NCBI GenBank assembly: GCA_016704895.1 | Contig: JADIZG010000008.1 | Coordinates: 1-64,000 of the forward strand | Reading direction: 5' to 3' | Source: Betaproteobacteria bacterium | GTDB lineage: Bacteria; Pseudomonadota; Gammaproteobacteria; Burkholderiales; Casimicrobiaceae | Length of the DNA: 64,000 nucleotides | Part shown: in pieces, positions 1 through 8,598 of the stretch | How positions within the stretch are numbered: the stretch's first letter is position 1 | Layout: every line of letters begins with the position of its first letter | Position numbers and translations under genes: made by a program | The notes under the pieces: model-generated | What the model saw: the letters and a program-made list of their open reading frames with translations, nothing else | The model's database searches: none | What the model was told of the DNA's origin: nothing

Positions 1-866
1 GGGCCATACCGTCGCGCGAGCCCCGCCTCGACGAGCTTGCGCAGGTGCCGAGCCCGCCGTCTCGCCCGGCGGCACGACCTCCTCCGGATACTCAGCCAGC
101 GCAGCTCGTCAGGCGAAGCGGCAGCGGCCGGCGAGCGCCAGCGTCTCGGCGAGGGCGCGGGCGGATAGATCGTCGCGAGGCGCGCGCGCGAGCGCAGGTG
201 CCGCTCGGCGTTCGGGAAGAGCGCGTAGCCGCATTGCGCGACCGGCGTGCGCAGTCTGATCGCGGTCAGCGTGTCCTGCAGCGCGCGGCGCGCCCGCACG
301 TGCATGTGCACGTCGCCCGCGGCGACGAGCGGCAATCCGTGCTCGCGGCCGACCGCCTCGAGCGCGGCAAGCCGCGCAGCGTCGCCCGCGCGGGCGAAGA
401 GCTCGACCGCGAGCCAGCCGCGGCCCGGGAACGTCCCGGCGATCCAGCGGGCGTCGGCGGAAGGCGTCGCTGGCCCCGCGAGCCACAGCGCGAGGCAGCG
501 CGACGCGAGCGCCTCGACGTCGGCGCGCGTCAGCCGGTAGCTGCCCTTCGCCGCCTGTCGCCGTCCGCGCGTGACGAGCTGCGCGAGGTCGCCGTAGGTC
601 TCGCGATCGGTCGCGTAGAGCGCGATCCGCGGCCCGTCGGCGAGCGCGAATTCGCTGCCGACGACGAGATCGATCCCGGCGTCCTTCGCGGCGAGGTGCG
701 CGCGCACGATGCCCGCGAGCGAGCATTCGTCGGTGAGCGCGAGCGCCGAGTAGCCGAGCGAGGCGGCGCGCTCGCAGAGCTCCTCCGGGTGCGAGGCGCC
801 GCGCAGGAAGCTGAAGTTCGAGACGCAGTGGAGCTCGGCGTACGGGGGCAGCAGGTCGGGAGACAT
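1..866 (-). CDS. dnaE2: Error-prone DNA polymerase DnaE2 (ImuC), N-terminal part
   Basis: Translesion polymerase of the DnaE family, the catalytic member of the ImuA-ImuB-DnaE2 mutasome. The product begins MSPDLLPPYAELHCVSNFSF and shows the PHP-domain start typical of DnaE2 (YAELHC, FLRGASHPEEL, ALTDECSLAG), then GDVHMH and FPNAERHLRSRARLA. The gene runs off the left window edge, so only about 290 residues are visible. The reading frame breaks near 155, near 110 and near 36, where single-base shifts restore familiar DnaE2 sequence (ETLALAGRCRF, EYPEEVVPPGE, HLRKLVEAGLARRY). The start codon directly abuts a LexA-type operator and no Shine-Dalgarno sequence is visible. imuA and imuB lie 4.5 kb away on the same strand. 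The identification is firm; whether the breaks are real is not. Confidence 0.9.
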   Translation of the reverse strand, partial: MSPDLLPPYAELHCVSNFSFLRGASHPEELCERAASLGYSALALTDECSLAGIVRAHLAAKDAGIDLVVGSEFALADGPRIALYATDRETYGDLAQLVTRGRRQAAKGSYRLTRADVEALASRCLALWLAGPATPSADARWIAGTFPGRGWLAVELFARAGDAARLAALEAVGREHGLPLVAAGDVHMHVRARRALQDTLTAIRLRTPVAQCGYALFPNAERHLRSRARLATIYPPAPSPRRWRSPAAAASPDELRWLSIRRRSCRRARRRARHLRKLVEAGLARRYG

Positions 867-884
867 ACCGTATTAATATACGGT
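867..884. promoter_or_regulatory. LexA-type operator in front of dnaE2
   Basis: Perfect dyad ACCGTAT-TAAT-ATACGGT, of the form ACCG-N10-CGGT. The same form occurs twice in front of lexA (9292-9309 and 9311-9328). It ends one base before the dnaE2 start codon. It does not match the CTGT-N8-ACAG box usual in proteobacteria. Assignment to LexA is an inference from the two shared locations. Confidence 0.75.
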
Positions 885-901
885 ATTTGGCTCGCCTCGG
901 A

Positions 902-941
902 AATGGGGTCTGCCCTGATTTCTCCGGAAAGGGTCTGCCCC
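902..941. repeat. Degenerate REP-like repeat
   Basis: Two direct copies of a GGGTCTGCCC core (902-915 and 928-941) about 26 bases apart. They resemble the GGGGTCAGA-type palindromes found elsewhere in the window. They lie in the 200-base gap between dnaE2 and the M14 peptidase gene, in which nothing else was recognised. Confidence 0.4.
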
Positions 942-1086
942 TGCTTGGCGACCCTGACGAAGGCTGGCGATCCGCCTGATTCCCGTCCGGAAAGCCGACG
1001 GCCCCGTCGCACCACGTGCCCGCCCGGGAACTTGACGCCGTCGCACGGCAGCGCCGACACTGCGCTTCCGCTTCCGCGTCCCCTCC

Positions 1087-2792
1087 ATGCCCGCTCCCGC
1101 CTTCGACCGCTTCCTCCGCTACCCCGAACTGACCGACGTCCTGCACGGCTTCGCACGCGACCACCCGGACCTGTGCAGCGTCGCCTCGATCGGCAGGAGC
1201 CACGAGGGGCGCGACCTGTGGCTCGTCACGGTCACCAACGCGAAGACCGGCCCCGCCGACGAGAAGCCCGCGTTCTGGGTCGACGGCAACATCCACGCGA
1301 CCGAAGTCGCGGCATCGGCCGCGGCGCTGTATTTCCTGCACACGGTCCTCACGCAGTATGGCCAGGACGCGGACGTCACTCGTGCGCTCGACACACGCGC
1401 GTTCGTGCTGCCTTGCGCACGGTTGGATCCGGACGGCGCCAGAATGGGCGCTCGCCGACAAACCGAAGTGGATCCGGTCGAGCACTCGCCCGTACCCGTT
1501 CGACGAGAGGCGCCCGAGGGACTCGTCGCCGAGGACATCGACGGCGACGGCCTGATCCTGCAGATGCGCATCCCCGACGCGAACGGGCTGTGGAAGGCCC
1601 ATCCCGAGGACGCGCGGCTCATGGTCCGCCGCGATCCCGTCGAGACCGGCGGCACCTACTACCGCGTCCTCCCCGAGGGCCGCTACGACGGCTACGACAG
1701 GCACACGCTGCGCGTGAAGCTGGCCGAAGCAGGGCTCGACCTCAACCGCAACTTCCCCGGCAGGCTGGCGGCAGGAGTTCGAGCAGCTCGGCGCAGGCCC
1801 GTACCCGGTCTCCGAACCCGGAAGTGCGCACCGCCGTCGTCGACTTCGTCGTCAACCACCGCAACATCACGGGCGGCACGACGTTCCACACGTGGAGCGG
1901 CGTGCTGCTGCGCCCGTTCGAGCACCTGTCCGACGACGAGATGCACGCCGAGGACCTGTGGGTCTACCAGGCGCAGGGGCGCGAGGGCGAGAAGCGCACC
2001 GGCTACCCGGCGATCTCGGTCTACCACGAGTTCCGCTACCACCCGAAGGACGTGATCGGCGGCACGTTCGACTGGCTCTACGAGCATCTGGGCGCGTTCG
2101 TCTGGGTCGTCGAGATCTGGTCGCCGATGCGCGAGGCGGGGATCACGAACTACAGGTACATCGACTGGTTCCGCGACCATCCCGCGAGCGACGACCTGAA
2201 GCTCATCCGCTGGAGCGACGAGAAGCTCGGCGGCCTCGGGCACATGGGCTGGCGGCCGTACGACCACCCGCAGCTCGGGAAGGTCGAGATCGGCGGCTGG
2301 AACCGCTTCCACGCGTTCTCGAACCCGCCGCCGGCGTTCCTCGAGCGCGAGATCGCGCGCTTTCCCTCGTGGCTCGTCTGGCAGGCGCTCGTCTCGCCGA
2401 AGCTCGAGCTCGTGCACGCGGGCGCCGAGCGTGTCGGCGGGCGCGACGGCGACGACACCTGGAAGGTCACGCTGGTCGTGCAGAACACGGGCTGGCTGCC
2501 GGCCTACGTGTCGAAGCGCGCGCTGGAGCGCAAGACGGTGCGCGGCGTCGTCGCCGAGATCGCGCTGCCGGACGGCGCCACGCTCGTGACCGGCAAGGCG
2601 CGCGACGAGCACGGCCAGCTCGAGGGCCGGTCGAACAAGCACACCGGCGTGTCGTTCTGGCCGGACTACCACATCACCGACGACCGGATGAAGCTCGAGT
2701 GGGTCGTGCGCGGCAAGGCGGGCTCGACGGTCGGCCTCCTCGCGCGGCACGAGAAGGCCGGCGTCGTGCGCGCGAGCGTGCTCCTTTCCTGA
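1087..2792 (+). CDS. M14-family zinc carboxypeptidase (frameshifted)
   Basis: Zinc metallopeptidase of the carboxypeptidase A (M14) family. The N-terminal half shows the zinc motif HxxE in DGNIHATEVAASAAAL, then AEDIDGDG and LDLNRNFPG; the C-terminal half gives FHTWSGVLLRP, with the third zinc ligand His, and VVEIWSPMREAG, a candidate for the catalytic Glu. The frame changes at about 1435 and 1520 (between them the +2 frame reads WALADKPKW and RPYPFDER), again at about 1765, and at about 1820 (VRTAVVDFVVNHRNITGG). The four breaks together preserve homologous sequence, so this is either a decayed gene or, more likely, error-ridden sequence. No clear signal peptide. Substrate unknown. Confidence 0.75.
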
Positions 2793-2818
2793 CGCCGCAC
2801 GCCCCCGGGAGAGAGACG

Positions 2819-3067
2819 ATGCTGGAGCTGAGACCGGGTTGCGAGTGTTGCGACCGCGACCTGCCGCCCGGATCCCGCGACGCGATGATCTGCTCGTTCG
2901 AGTGCACGTTCTGCGCGGACTGCGCGCGCGACGTGCTGGGCGGCATCTGTCCCAACTGCGGCGGCGAGCTCGTTCGCAGGCCGGTCCGGCCCGAGGCGAA
3001 GCTCGCCGCGAACCCCGCGTCGACGAAGCGCGTCGTCAAGCCGCACGGCTGCGCGCGCCGGACGTAG
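2819..3067 (+). CDS. DUF1272 small cysteine-rich protein
   Basis: An 82-residue protein beginning MLELRPGCECCDRDLPP. It matches the DUF1272 family: CxCC, then CSFECTFCADCA, then CPNCGGEL. The paired cysteines suggest one or two zinc sites. A purine-rich ribosome binding site (GGGAGAGAG) precedes the ATG. It follows the peptidase gene by 26 bases and precedes the MFS gene by 21, so it may be co-transcribed with both. No molecular function is established for the family. Confidence 0.85.
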   Translation: MLELRPGCECCDRDLPPGSRDAMICSFECTFCADCARDVLGGICPNCGGELVRRPVRPEAKLAANPASTKRVVKPHGCARRT

Positions 3068-3088
3068 CCGCGGAGCCGGACCGGCGCG

Positions 3089-4294
3089 ATGTCGCCACCC
3101 CGGCGCCCGTCGTCGCCCCGCATCCCGCGCGGCGTGATCGTGCTGGGCCTGGTCAGCCTGTGCATGGACCTCTCGTCCGAGTTCGTCCACGCGCTGCTGC
3201 CGCTCTATCTCGCGACCGGCCTCGGCGCGTCGATGCTCGCGATCGGGCTGATCGAGGGCACCGCCGAGGCGATCGCGCTCGTCGTCAAGGTGTTCTCGGG
3301 CGTGCTGTCCGACGCGGTGGGCAGGCGCAAGCCGCTCGTGCTCGCCGGCTACGGTCTCGCCGCGCTCACGAAACCGGTGTTCGCGCTCGCGCCCTCGCTC
3401 GGCTGGATCGTCGCGGCGCGGTTCGCCGACCGCGTCGGCAAGGGCATCCGCGGCGCGCCGCGCGACGCGCTGATCGCGGACCTCACGCCGCCGGAGGTGC
3501 GCGGCGCGGCCTTCGGCCTGCGCCAGGCGCTCGACTCGGTGGGCGCGGTGCTCGGGCCGATCGCGGCGATCGCCGCGCTGGCGTGGTTCGCCGGCGACTT
3601 CCGGATGGCGTTCTGGCTCGCGGTGATTCCCGCATTTCTGGCGGTCGCGTTGATCGTGCTGGGGGTCGACGAGCCGGACCGCAGGACGGAAGGCGCGAAG
3701 GCGAAGCGGCTCTCGCTTGCCGATGCGCGCCGGCTCCCGCGCGCGTTCTGGCTCGTGACCGGCATCGCGGCGCTGATGGCGCTCGCGCGCTGCTCGGAAG
3801 CGTTCCTCGTGCTGCGCGCGGCCGACGTCGGGCTCGCGGTCGGTCAGGCGCCGTGGGTGATGGTCGCGATGACGCTCGTCTACACGGTCGCCGCGTATCC
3901 GGCCGGCGCGGCGCTCGACCGGGGCCGGGGCGCCACGATGCTCTACGCGGGCCTCGCGGCGCTCGTCGCGGCGCACGCGACGCTCGCGTACGCGACCGGC
4001 GCGGTCGCCGTGTTCGCCGGCGCGGGACTGTGGGGGCTGCACATGGGCCTCACGCAGGGCCTCTTCTCGGCAATGGTCGCCGAGCACGCGCCCGCCGACC
4101 TGCGCGGCAGCGCGTTCGGCGTGTTCAACCTCGCCAGTGGCGTGGCGATGCTGCTGGCAAGCGGGATCGCGGGCGCGCTGTGGGACGCGGCGGGCGCGCG
4201 CGCGGCGTTCGCGCTGGGCGCGGCGATCGCATTGCTGACGGTGGTCGCGCTCGCGGCGGCGCGACGAACGCTCGCGCGGCACGAAGCGCGCTGA
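3089..4294 (+). CDS. MFS transporter
   Basis: A 401-residue major facilitator superfamily membrane protein with about 12 predicted hydrophobic segments. The loop between segments 2 and 3 carries GVLSDAVGRRKPLVLAGY, the MFS motif A type (G-x3-D-x2-GRR). RFADRVGKGIRGAPRDALIA is typical of the subgroup annotated as drug or sugar efflux permeases in proteobacteria. The gene lies 21 bases after the DUF1272 gene and converges on srkA. The substrate cannot be told from sequence. Confidence 0.88.
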   Translation: MSPPRRPSSPRIPRGVIVLGLVSLCMDLSSEFVHALLPLYLATGLGASMLAIGLIEGTAEAIALVVKVFSGVLSDAVGRRKPLVLAGYGLAALTKPVFALAPSLGWIVAARFADRVGKGIRGAPRDALIADLTPPEVRGAAFGLRQALDSVGAVLGPIAAIAALAWFAGDFRMAFWLAVIPAFLAVALIVLGVDEPDRRTEGAKAKRLSLADARRLPRAFWLVTGIAALMALARCSEAFLVLRAADVGLAVGQAPWVMVAMTLVYTVAAYPAGAALDRGRGATMLYAGLAALVAAHATLAYATGAVAVFAGAGLWGLHMGLTQGLFSAMVAEHAPADLRGSAFGVFNLASGVAMLLASGIAGALWDAAGARAAFALGAAIALLTVVALAAARRTLARHEAR

Positions 4295-4340
4295 CACGGT
4301 CGCCGCGCCTTCGGAGCCCGCGCGGCGGGCGCCGGGCGGT

Positions 4341-5339
4341 TCACACCACGACGAGCGGCGTCTCGTCCATCGCGCCGATCTGCTCGCGCAGCTCGAGGAT
4401 GCGGTCCTGCCAGTAGCGCGTCGTGCCGAACCACGGGAACGCGGCCGGGAACGCCGGGTCGTCCCAGCGCTGCGCGATCCACGCCGAATAGTGGAGCAGC
4501 CGCAGCGTCCGCAGCGCCTCGACGAGGTGGAGCTCGCGGCGGTCGAACGCGCGGAAGCGCTCGTAGCCTTCGAGCACCCTGGCGAGCTGATGTTCCATCG
4601 ATTCGCGGTCGCCGGAGATCAGCATCCACAGGTCCTGCATCGCGGGACCGGTGCGCGCGTCGTCGAAGTCGACGAAGTGCGGCCCGCGCAACTCGCCGCT
4701 GTCGATCCACAGCACGTTGCCGGGATGGACGTCGCCGTGCAGGCGCAGCGTCGCGACGTCTCCCGCGCGGTCGAAAGCCCGCTTCACGCCGTCGAGCGCG
4801 AGCGCCGAAGCCGCGGTCCACGCATCGCGCAGCTCGGGCGGCAGGAAGTCGCTCGCGAGCAGGTAGTCACGCGGCGCGGCGCCGAAGGTGTCGGCGTCGA
4901 GCACCGGCCGCACGGCGAAGCGTCCGCTCGCGCCGACCGCGTGCAATCGTCCGAGGAAGCGCCCGAGCCATTCGAGCACCTCGTCGCGGTCGAGCTCGGG
5001 CGGTCGTCCGCCGCACTTGTCGTAGACGGCGAAACGGAAGCCCGCGTGCACGTGCAGCGTGCGGCCGTCGATCTCGCGCGGCGGCACCGACGGCACCTCG
5101 GCGTCCGCGAGCGAGCGCACGAACGCGTGCTCCTCGCCGATCTGCCCGTCGCTCCAGCGCCCGGGGCGATAGAACTTCGCGACGACCGGCGGGCCGTCGT
5201 CGAGCATCACCTGGTAGACGCGGTTCTCGTAGCTGCCGAGCGCGATCAGCCGGCCGTCGCCGCGCACGCCGACCGTGTCGAGCGCGTCGAGGACGAGGTC
5301 GGGCGTGAGCGACGAATACGGATGCTCGGCATCGGACAT
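4341..5339 (-). CDS. srkA: Stress response Ser/Thr kinase SrkA (YihE/RdoA)
   Basis: A 332-residue protein kinase-like enzyme of the SrkA (YihE) family, close to the 328 residues of the E. coli protein. Visible motifs are LGSYENRVYQV at the ATP site, VVAKFYRPGRWS with the ATP-binding lysine, the catalytic-loop form HGDVHPGNVLW, and FVDFDDA as the metal-binding segment. In E. coli the kinase protects against stress-induced death. The gene sits between the MFS gene (convergent) and imuB (same strand), separating imuB from dnaE2; whether it belongs to the SOS unit is unknown. Confidence 0.93.
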   Translation of the reverse strand: MSDAEHPYSSLTPDLVLDALDTVGVRGDGRLIALGSYENRVYQVMLDDGPPVVAKFYRPGRWSDGQIGEEHAFVRSLADAEVPSVPPREIDGRTLHVHAGFRFAVYDKCGGRPPELDRDEVLEWLGRFLGRLHAVGASGRFAVRPVLDADTFGAAPRDYLLASDFLPPELRDAWTAASALALDGVKRAFDRAGDVATLRLHGDVHPGNVLWIDSGELRGPHFVDFDDARTGPAMQDLWMLISGDRESMEHQLARVLEGYERFRAFDRRELHLVEALRTLRLLHYSAWIAQRWDDPAFPAAFPWFGTTRYWQDRILELREQIGAMDETPLVVV

Positions 5340-5399
5340 CGCGCGATTGTACGCGGCGCGCCTGTGGCCTGCGCGGTGAGCTGCGGCGCGGATCGGCGA

Positions 5400-6874
5400 T
5401 CAGGCGAACCAGCCGTGCACCCACCACTCGCCGTCGTCGGTGCCGCGGCGGTGGTCGCGGAAGATCCATGCGCGGCTGCCGCCGGGCGTCTGCGCGACGT
5501 AGTAGTCGCGACGCACGTCGCGACCGTCCCACCATCCCGATTCGATGCGCTCGGGTCCGTCGTGCAGCACCCACGGCGCGCTCGCGAGCGACACGCCGAT
5601 CGGCGCGGGCTCGGCGAGGAGCCACAGCGGGCGCGGCGCGTCGGGGAGCGACGCGGGCGAGGGCTTCGCGGTCGCGACCGCGGCGGAAACCGATTCGGAT
5701 TGCGCGCGCTCCGGGCGATGCTCGGCGAGCGTCGCGAGGCTCGCGACCGCGCCGTCGCCCAGCCGCGCGCGCAGCCGGTCGACGAGCGGCACGAGCGGCG
5801 CGTCGCCTTCGTCGCCGGGCAACAGGCCCATCGGGCGGCCGGCGAGCGGAGCGGTCTCGCGCGTCTCGAGCGCGAGGCCTTCCACCGGCGCGGGCAGCTC
5901 GACGCGCGCGAGCCGCTCGGAGAGCACTGCGGCGAGATGGCCGATCGTGCGCGTGGGCGAGGCGAAGCCGAGCGCGACGGTCGTCGCGGGCCGTCCGATG
6001 CGCGCGCGCTGCCAGGGTTCGTGCGCGAGCACGAGCTCGGCGCGCAGCACGCCGGGCCCCGGGCGCCGAGCCACGCGGCGAGCTCCTGCGCGAGACGGTG
6101 GGCGGCGAAGCCGAGCGCGGCTGCGTCGTGCGCGGGCGCGGGCAGGACGAGCTTCCCCGTGTAGGCCGGCGGCGGCGCCCAGGGCGCGCGCGGATCGGGC
6201 ACGCGCCCGTGCGCACGGTCGAGCGCGACGACGAGGTCGCCGCCGAAGCGCCGCGCGAGGCCGTCGCGGGGCAGCGATTCCGCCGCGCCGATCGTGCGCA
6301 CGCCGGCGGCGGCGAGCGTCTCGAGCGTGCGCGCGTCGAGGTCGAGCGCCGCGAGCGGGACGTCCGCGATCGCGGCGCGAAGCGCGTCGGGCGAGCGCAC
6401 CGGATCGCGCCGCCGCGTGCGCGCGCGCACGAGCGCGGCGAGCGGCGTTGGCGCGACTGCGATGCTCGGTGCGTGGCCTCGCGAGCGGAGGCCGTGGCCG
6501 ATCGCGTCGACGACGCGATCGAGCCCGCCGAAGAGCTTCAGGCTCCCGCCGATCTCCGCGAGCACCGCGCGCGGCGGCACGAGGCTCGCGGCGGGCGTGA
6601 ACGACAGCGCGAACGTCGCGATCGCCTCGAGCGAGCGAGCCTCCGCCTCGGCATCGCGGTCGCGCAGCACGAGCCCGGGAACGAGCGCCAGCGCGCCCGC
6701 GACCGGCTGGCCGCGTTTCACGCCGGCGTCGCGTGCCGCGTCGTTCGCCGCGACGATGCGCGGGCGCGATCCGCCGCTCGCGACGGCGAATGGCCGCGAC
6801 GCGTCCTCGTTGCCCCACGCGCGCGCGTAGACCTCGAGCGGGAGGTCGGGGAAAAGGAGCGAGCACCAGAGCAT
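5400..6874 (-). CDS. imuB: ImuB, Y-family polymerase-like mutasome hub (one frameshift)
   Basis: Y-family DNA polymerase homologue that acts as the adaptor of the DnaE2 mutasome by binding the beta clamp, ImuA and DnaE2. The N-terminus (LWCSLLFPDLPLEVYARA) and the segments AVLAEIGGSLKLFGG and PTPLAALVRAR are characteristic. The C-terminal part ends RAWIFRDHRRGTDDGEWWVHGWFA, a hallmark of ImuB. The reading frame shifts once near 6060, in a GGGCCCCGGGC stretch, between AWLGARGPA and GVLRAELVLAHEPW. The span is not a multiple of three, which fits one indel. A palindrome pair lies just upstream. Confidence 0.92.
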
Positions 6875-6879
6875 GGAGG

Positions 6880-6946
6880 GTGGGTCGGGCTTCAGCCCGA
6901 CGCCGTTCGGGCACCGGAACCTGTCGGCCTGAAGGCCGACCCACAG
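6880..6946. repeat. Pair of GTCGGCCTGAAGGCCGAC-type palindromes
   Basis: Two short hairpins, GTCGGGCTTCAGCCCGAC and GTCGGCCTGAAGGCCGAC, bounded by GTGGG and CCCAC. They lie immediately upstream of imuB. The same family recurs at 21590-21639, 21716-21772 and 60803-61122. Confidence 0.85.
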
Positions 6947-6967
6947 GAGGGGCGACGCTCAACGTCA

Positions 6968-7058
6968 GTGCGATTGGGGTCAGAGCCGTAATACGCGCTC
7001 GGCGCCGATCATGAATTCATGCCCATAGCGCGTATTACGGCTCTGACCCCAATCGCAC
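6968..7058. repeat. Long perfect inverted repeat (REPIN-like) at imuA 3' end
   Basis: Two 32-base arms (6968-6999 and 7027-7058) are exactly complementary, with a 27-base loop. The arm core GGGGTCAGAGCCGTAATAC is shared with the elements at 7831-7999 and 8509-8589. The imuA stop codon (7009-7011) lies in the loop, so the last imuA codons are made of repeat sequence. It would form a strong hairpin in an imuAB transcript. Confidence 0.9.
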
Positions 7059-7826
7059 GCATCCGGTGCCGCACCGGTGTCGATCGCACGGCCTCGTGGC
7101 CGGCGACGGTGCGCGGATCGGGGCGCTTCGGCGTGCCCGGCAGCGGTCGCGGGCGCGCCGGCGGAAGCGTGGCGACGACGCAGCGCGCTTCCAGGTCGAC
7201 GAGCACCGGACGGGCGAGCGCGCCGCCGCGGCGCTTCAGCACGTGCACCGCGAGCAGGCCCGATCCCGCCTCGTCGTGCGGCGCGAGCCCCAGTCGCAAC
7301 GGCGCGGCGATCGCACCGCCACGGTCGCCGGGACGGCGCCACAGCACGCCCAGCGTGCGGCCGTCGCGCGCGGCGACCTGCAGCCGCCGCAGCACGCGCT
7401 CGTCTCGCGTCGCAAGCCACGCGAACACCGCGCCGCACTCGGGCGCGCGCAGCGCCTGCTCGCAGGCCCACAGCATGTCGTCGGGCCGCGAGCAGCGCAC
7501 GACGTGGAAGCGTGCGAGGTCGATGCCGGCCGCGGCGAGCGCGGGCGCGTACGGACGGTGCGGAGGCGCGATCCACACGACGTCGCGCCGCGCGCGCTGC
7601 AGCGCCGCGAGCGCGGGCAGCACGAGCGCGATCTCGCCGATGCCGTCGCGCGCGACGAGCATCTCGGTCAATCCCGCGCCGGGCCAGCCGCCGCCGGGCA
7701 GCACCGCGTCGAGCGCCGCGAAGCCGGTCGGCACGCTCGCGGGTTCCGGCGCGCAGTCGCCACCGCGCCAGACCGCCGGATGGGCGAGGCGCGCGGCGAG
7801 ACGGGCGGCGGGGGACGGCGACATGA
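7009..7826 (-). CDS. imuA: ImuA, RecA/SulA-like mutasome protein
   Basis: RecA-fold accessory protein of translesion synthesis that works with ImuB and DnaE2. The start chosen is the ATG giving MSPSPAARLAARLAHPAVWR; the recognisable fold follows with GFAALDAVLPGGGWPGAGLT and LVLPALAALQRARRDVVWIAPP. The frame stays open further upstream, but only through repeat sequence that encodes repeated YYGSDPI peptides, so the longer start at 7953 is not believed. The C-terminal residues (RAIGVRAVIRAMGMNS) are also encoded by a palindromic repeat and are probably not native. It is followed by imuB 134 bases downstream. Confidence 0.9.
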
Positions 7827-7830
7827 TGGG

Positions 7831-7999
7831 GTCAGAGCAATGGGGTCCGGAGCCAATGGGGTCAGAGCCGTAATACTCGGGCTCGTTATCCGGGATCGTC
7901 GCAGCAATGGGGTCAGAGCCGTAATACTCGGGTCTCGTCATCGGGATCGACACAGCCTGCCACGAGTATTACGGCTCTGACCCCATTGCGTCCCATTGC
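7831..7999. repeat. Cluster of REPIN-like palindromic elements upstream of imuA
   Basis: One complete element has perfect 25-base arms (7906-7930 and 7963-7987) and a 32-base loop. It is accompanied by a half element (about 7852-7879) and fragments of the TGGGGTC core at about 7831 and 7990. The loop sequence is nearly the same as in the element at 8509-8589, which marks them as copies of one mobile unit. The 262-base gap between the Cdd1 gene and imuA holds little else. Confidence 0.9.
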
Positions 8000-8088
8000 G
8001 TCGGACCCCATTGCGTCGCGGAATCCCCGTGAGTGGAGAGAAAGAGGGCGGGCGCGCCGCACGCGGCGAACCGTGCACGGCGCGCCCG

Positions 8089-8472
8089 TCAAGCCTCAGC
8101 AGGATCGTTGCGAATGCGGGATGCGGGATTGCGCGCCGCGTCCTGCATGGGCGGAGCGCCGGCCTTCCGCGTCTTCGGCGTGCCGGGATAGACGCGCTTG
8201 CGCTCGGCCGTGTAGTGCCACCACGGTTTCGCGGGACCGCCCTCGACGTAGCGCACGACCGCGATGAACGTGTCGAGCAGGCATGGGTCGTGCAGCGAGT
8301 GCGTCGCGCGGCACAGGTCGTGGTAGAGCATGTACGGATCGCGCCCGCGGATCTCGTCGGGCGTGCCGATGCCGAGCCGCCGGAAGTCGGCCGCGACCGC
8401 GGGGCCGACGTTCGGCAGGTCCTCGAGGCGGGCGGGCAGCGCGCGCGGGGCGGTGACGCCTTTCGCTTTCAT
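8089..8472 (-). CDS. Cdd1-type helix-hairpin-helix protein
   Basis: A 127-residue protein with a helix-hairpin-helix segment, LEDLPNVGPAVAADFRRLGI, followed by TPDEIRGRDPYMLYHDLCR and ending in a basic tail. This is the pattern of the Cdd1 / mitomycin-resistance-like family, which is usually assigned to nucleic-acid binding. The start chosen is the ATG giving MKAKGVTAPRALPARL; upstream the frame runs into a repeat. It lies between lexA and imuA on the same strand, so a role in or co-expression with the DNA damage response is a reasonable inference. No direct function is known to me. Confidence 0.75.
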   Translation of the reverse strand: MKAKGVTAPRALPARLEDLPNVGPAVAADFRRLGIGTPDEIRGRDPYMLYHDLCRATHSLHDPCLLDTFIAVVRYVEGGPAKPWWHYTAERKRVYPGTPKTRKAGAPPMQDAARNPASRIRNDPAEA

Positions 8473-8508
8473 GTCGATCCCCTTTCCCCTGCATGACGGC
8501 GAAAGTCG

Positions 8509-8589
8509 AATGGGGTCAGAGCCGTAATACTCGAGTCTCCTCATCGGGATCGTCACAGCCTGCCACGAGTATTGCGGCTCTGACCCCAT
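8509..8589. repeat. REPIN-like palindromic element
   Basis: Arms 8509-8533 and 8566-8589, complementary except for one base, with a 32-base loop differing at about three positions from the loop of the 7906-7987 element. It fills most of the gap between lexA and the Cdd1 gene. Confidence 0.9.
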
Positions 8590-8598
8590 GGCTCCGCG

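Noticed and set aside
45..2792. A 915-residue rightward open frame covering dnaE2 and the peptidase
   Set aside because: Its first 600 residues are Arg/Ala-rich antisense of dnaE2 and out-of-frame peptidase; only the last part is real M14 sequence, reached through frameshifts.
7827..7953. Upstream start of imuA at 7953
   Set aside because: The extra 42 residues are encoded by palindromic repeats (YYGSDPI copies) and are unlike other ImuA proteins.
7831..8589. CRISPR-like array of the GGGGTCAGAGCCGTAATAC repeats
   Set aside because: Copies are in inverted pairs with conserved loops and irregular spacing, without unique spacers or cas genes.
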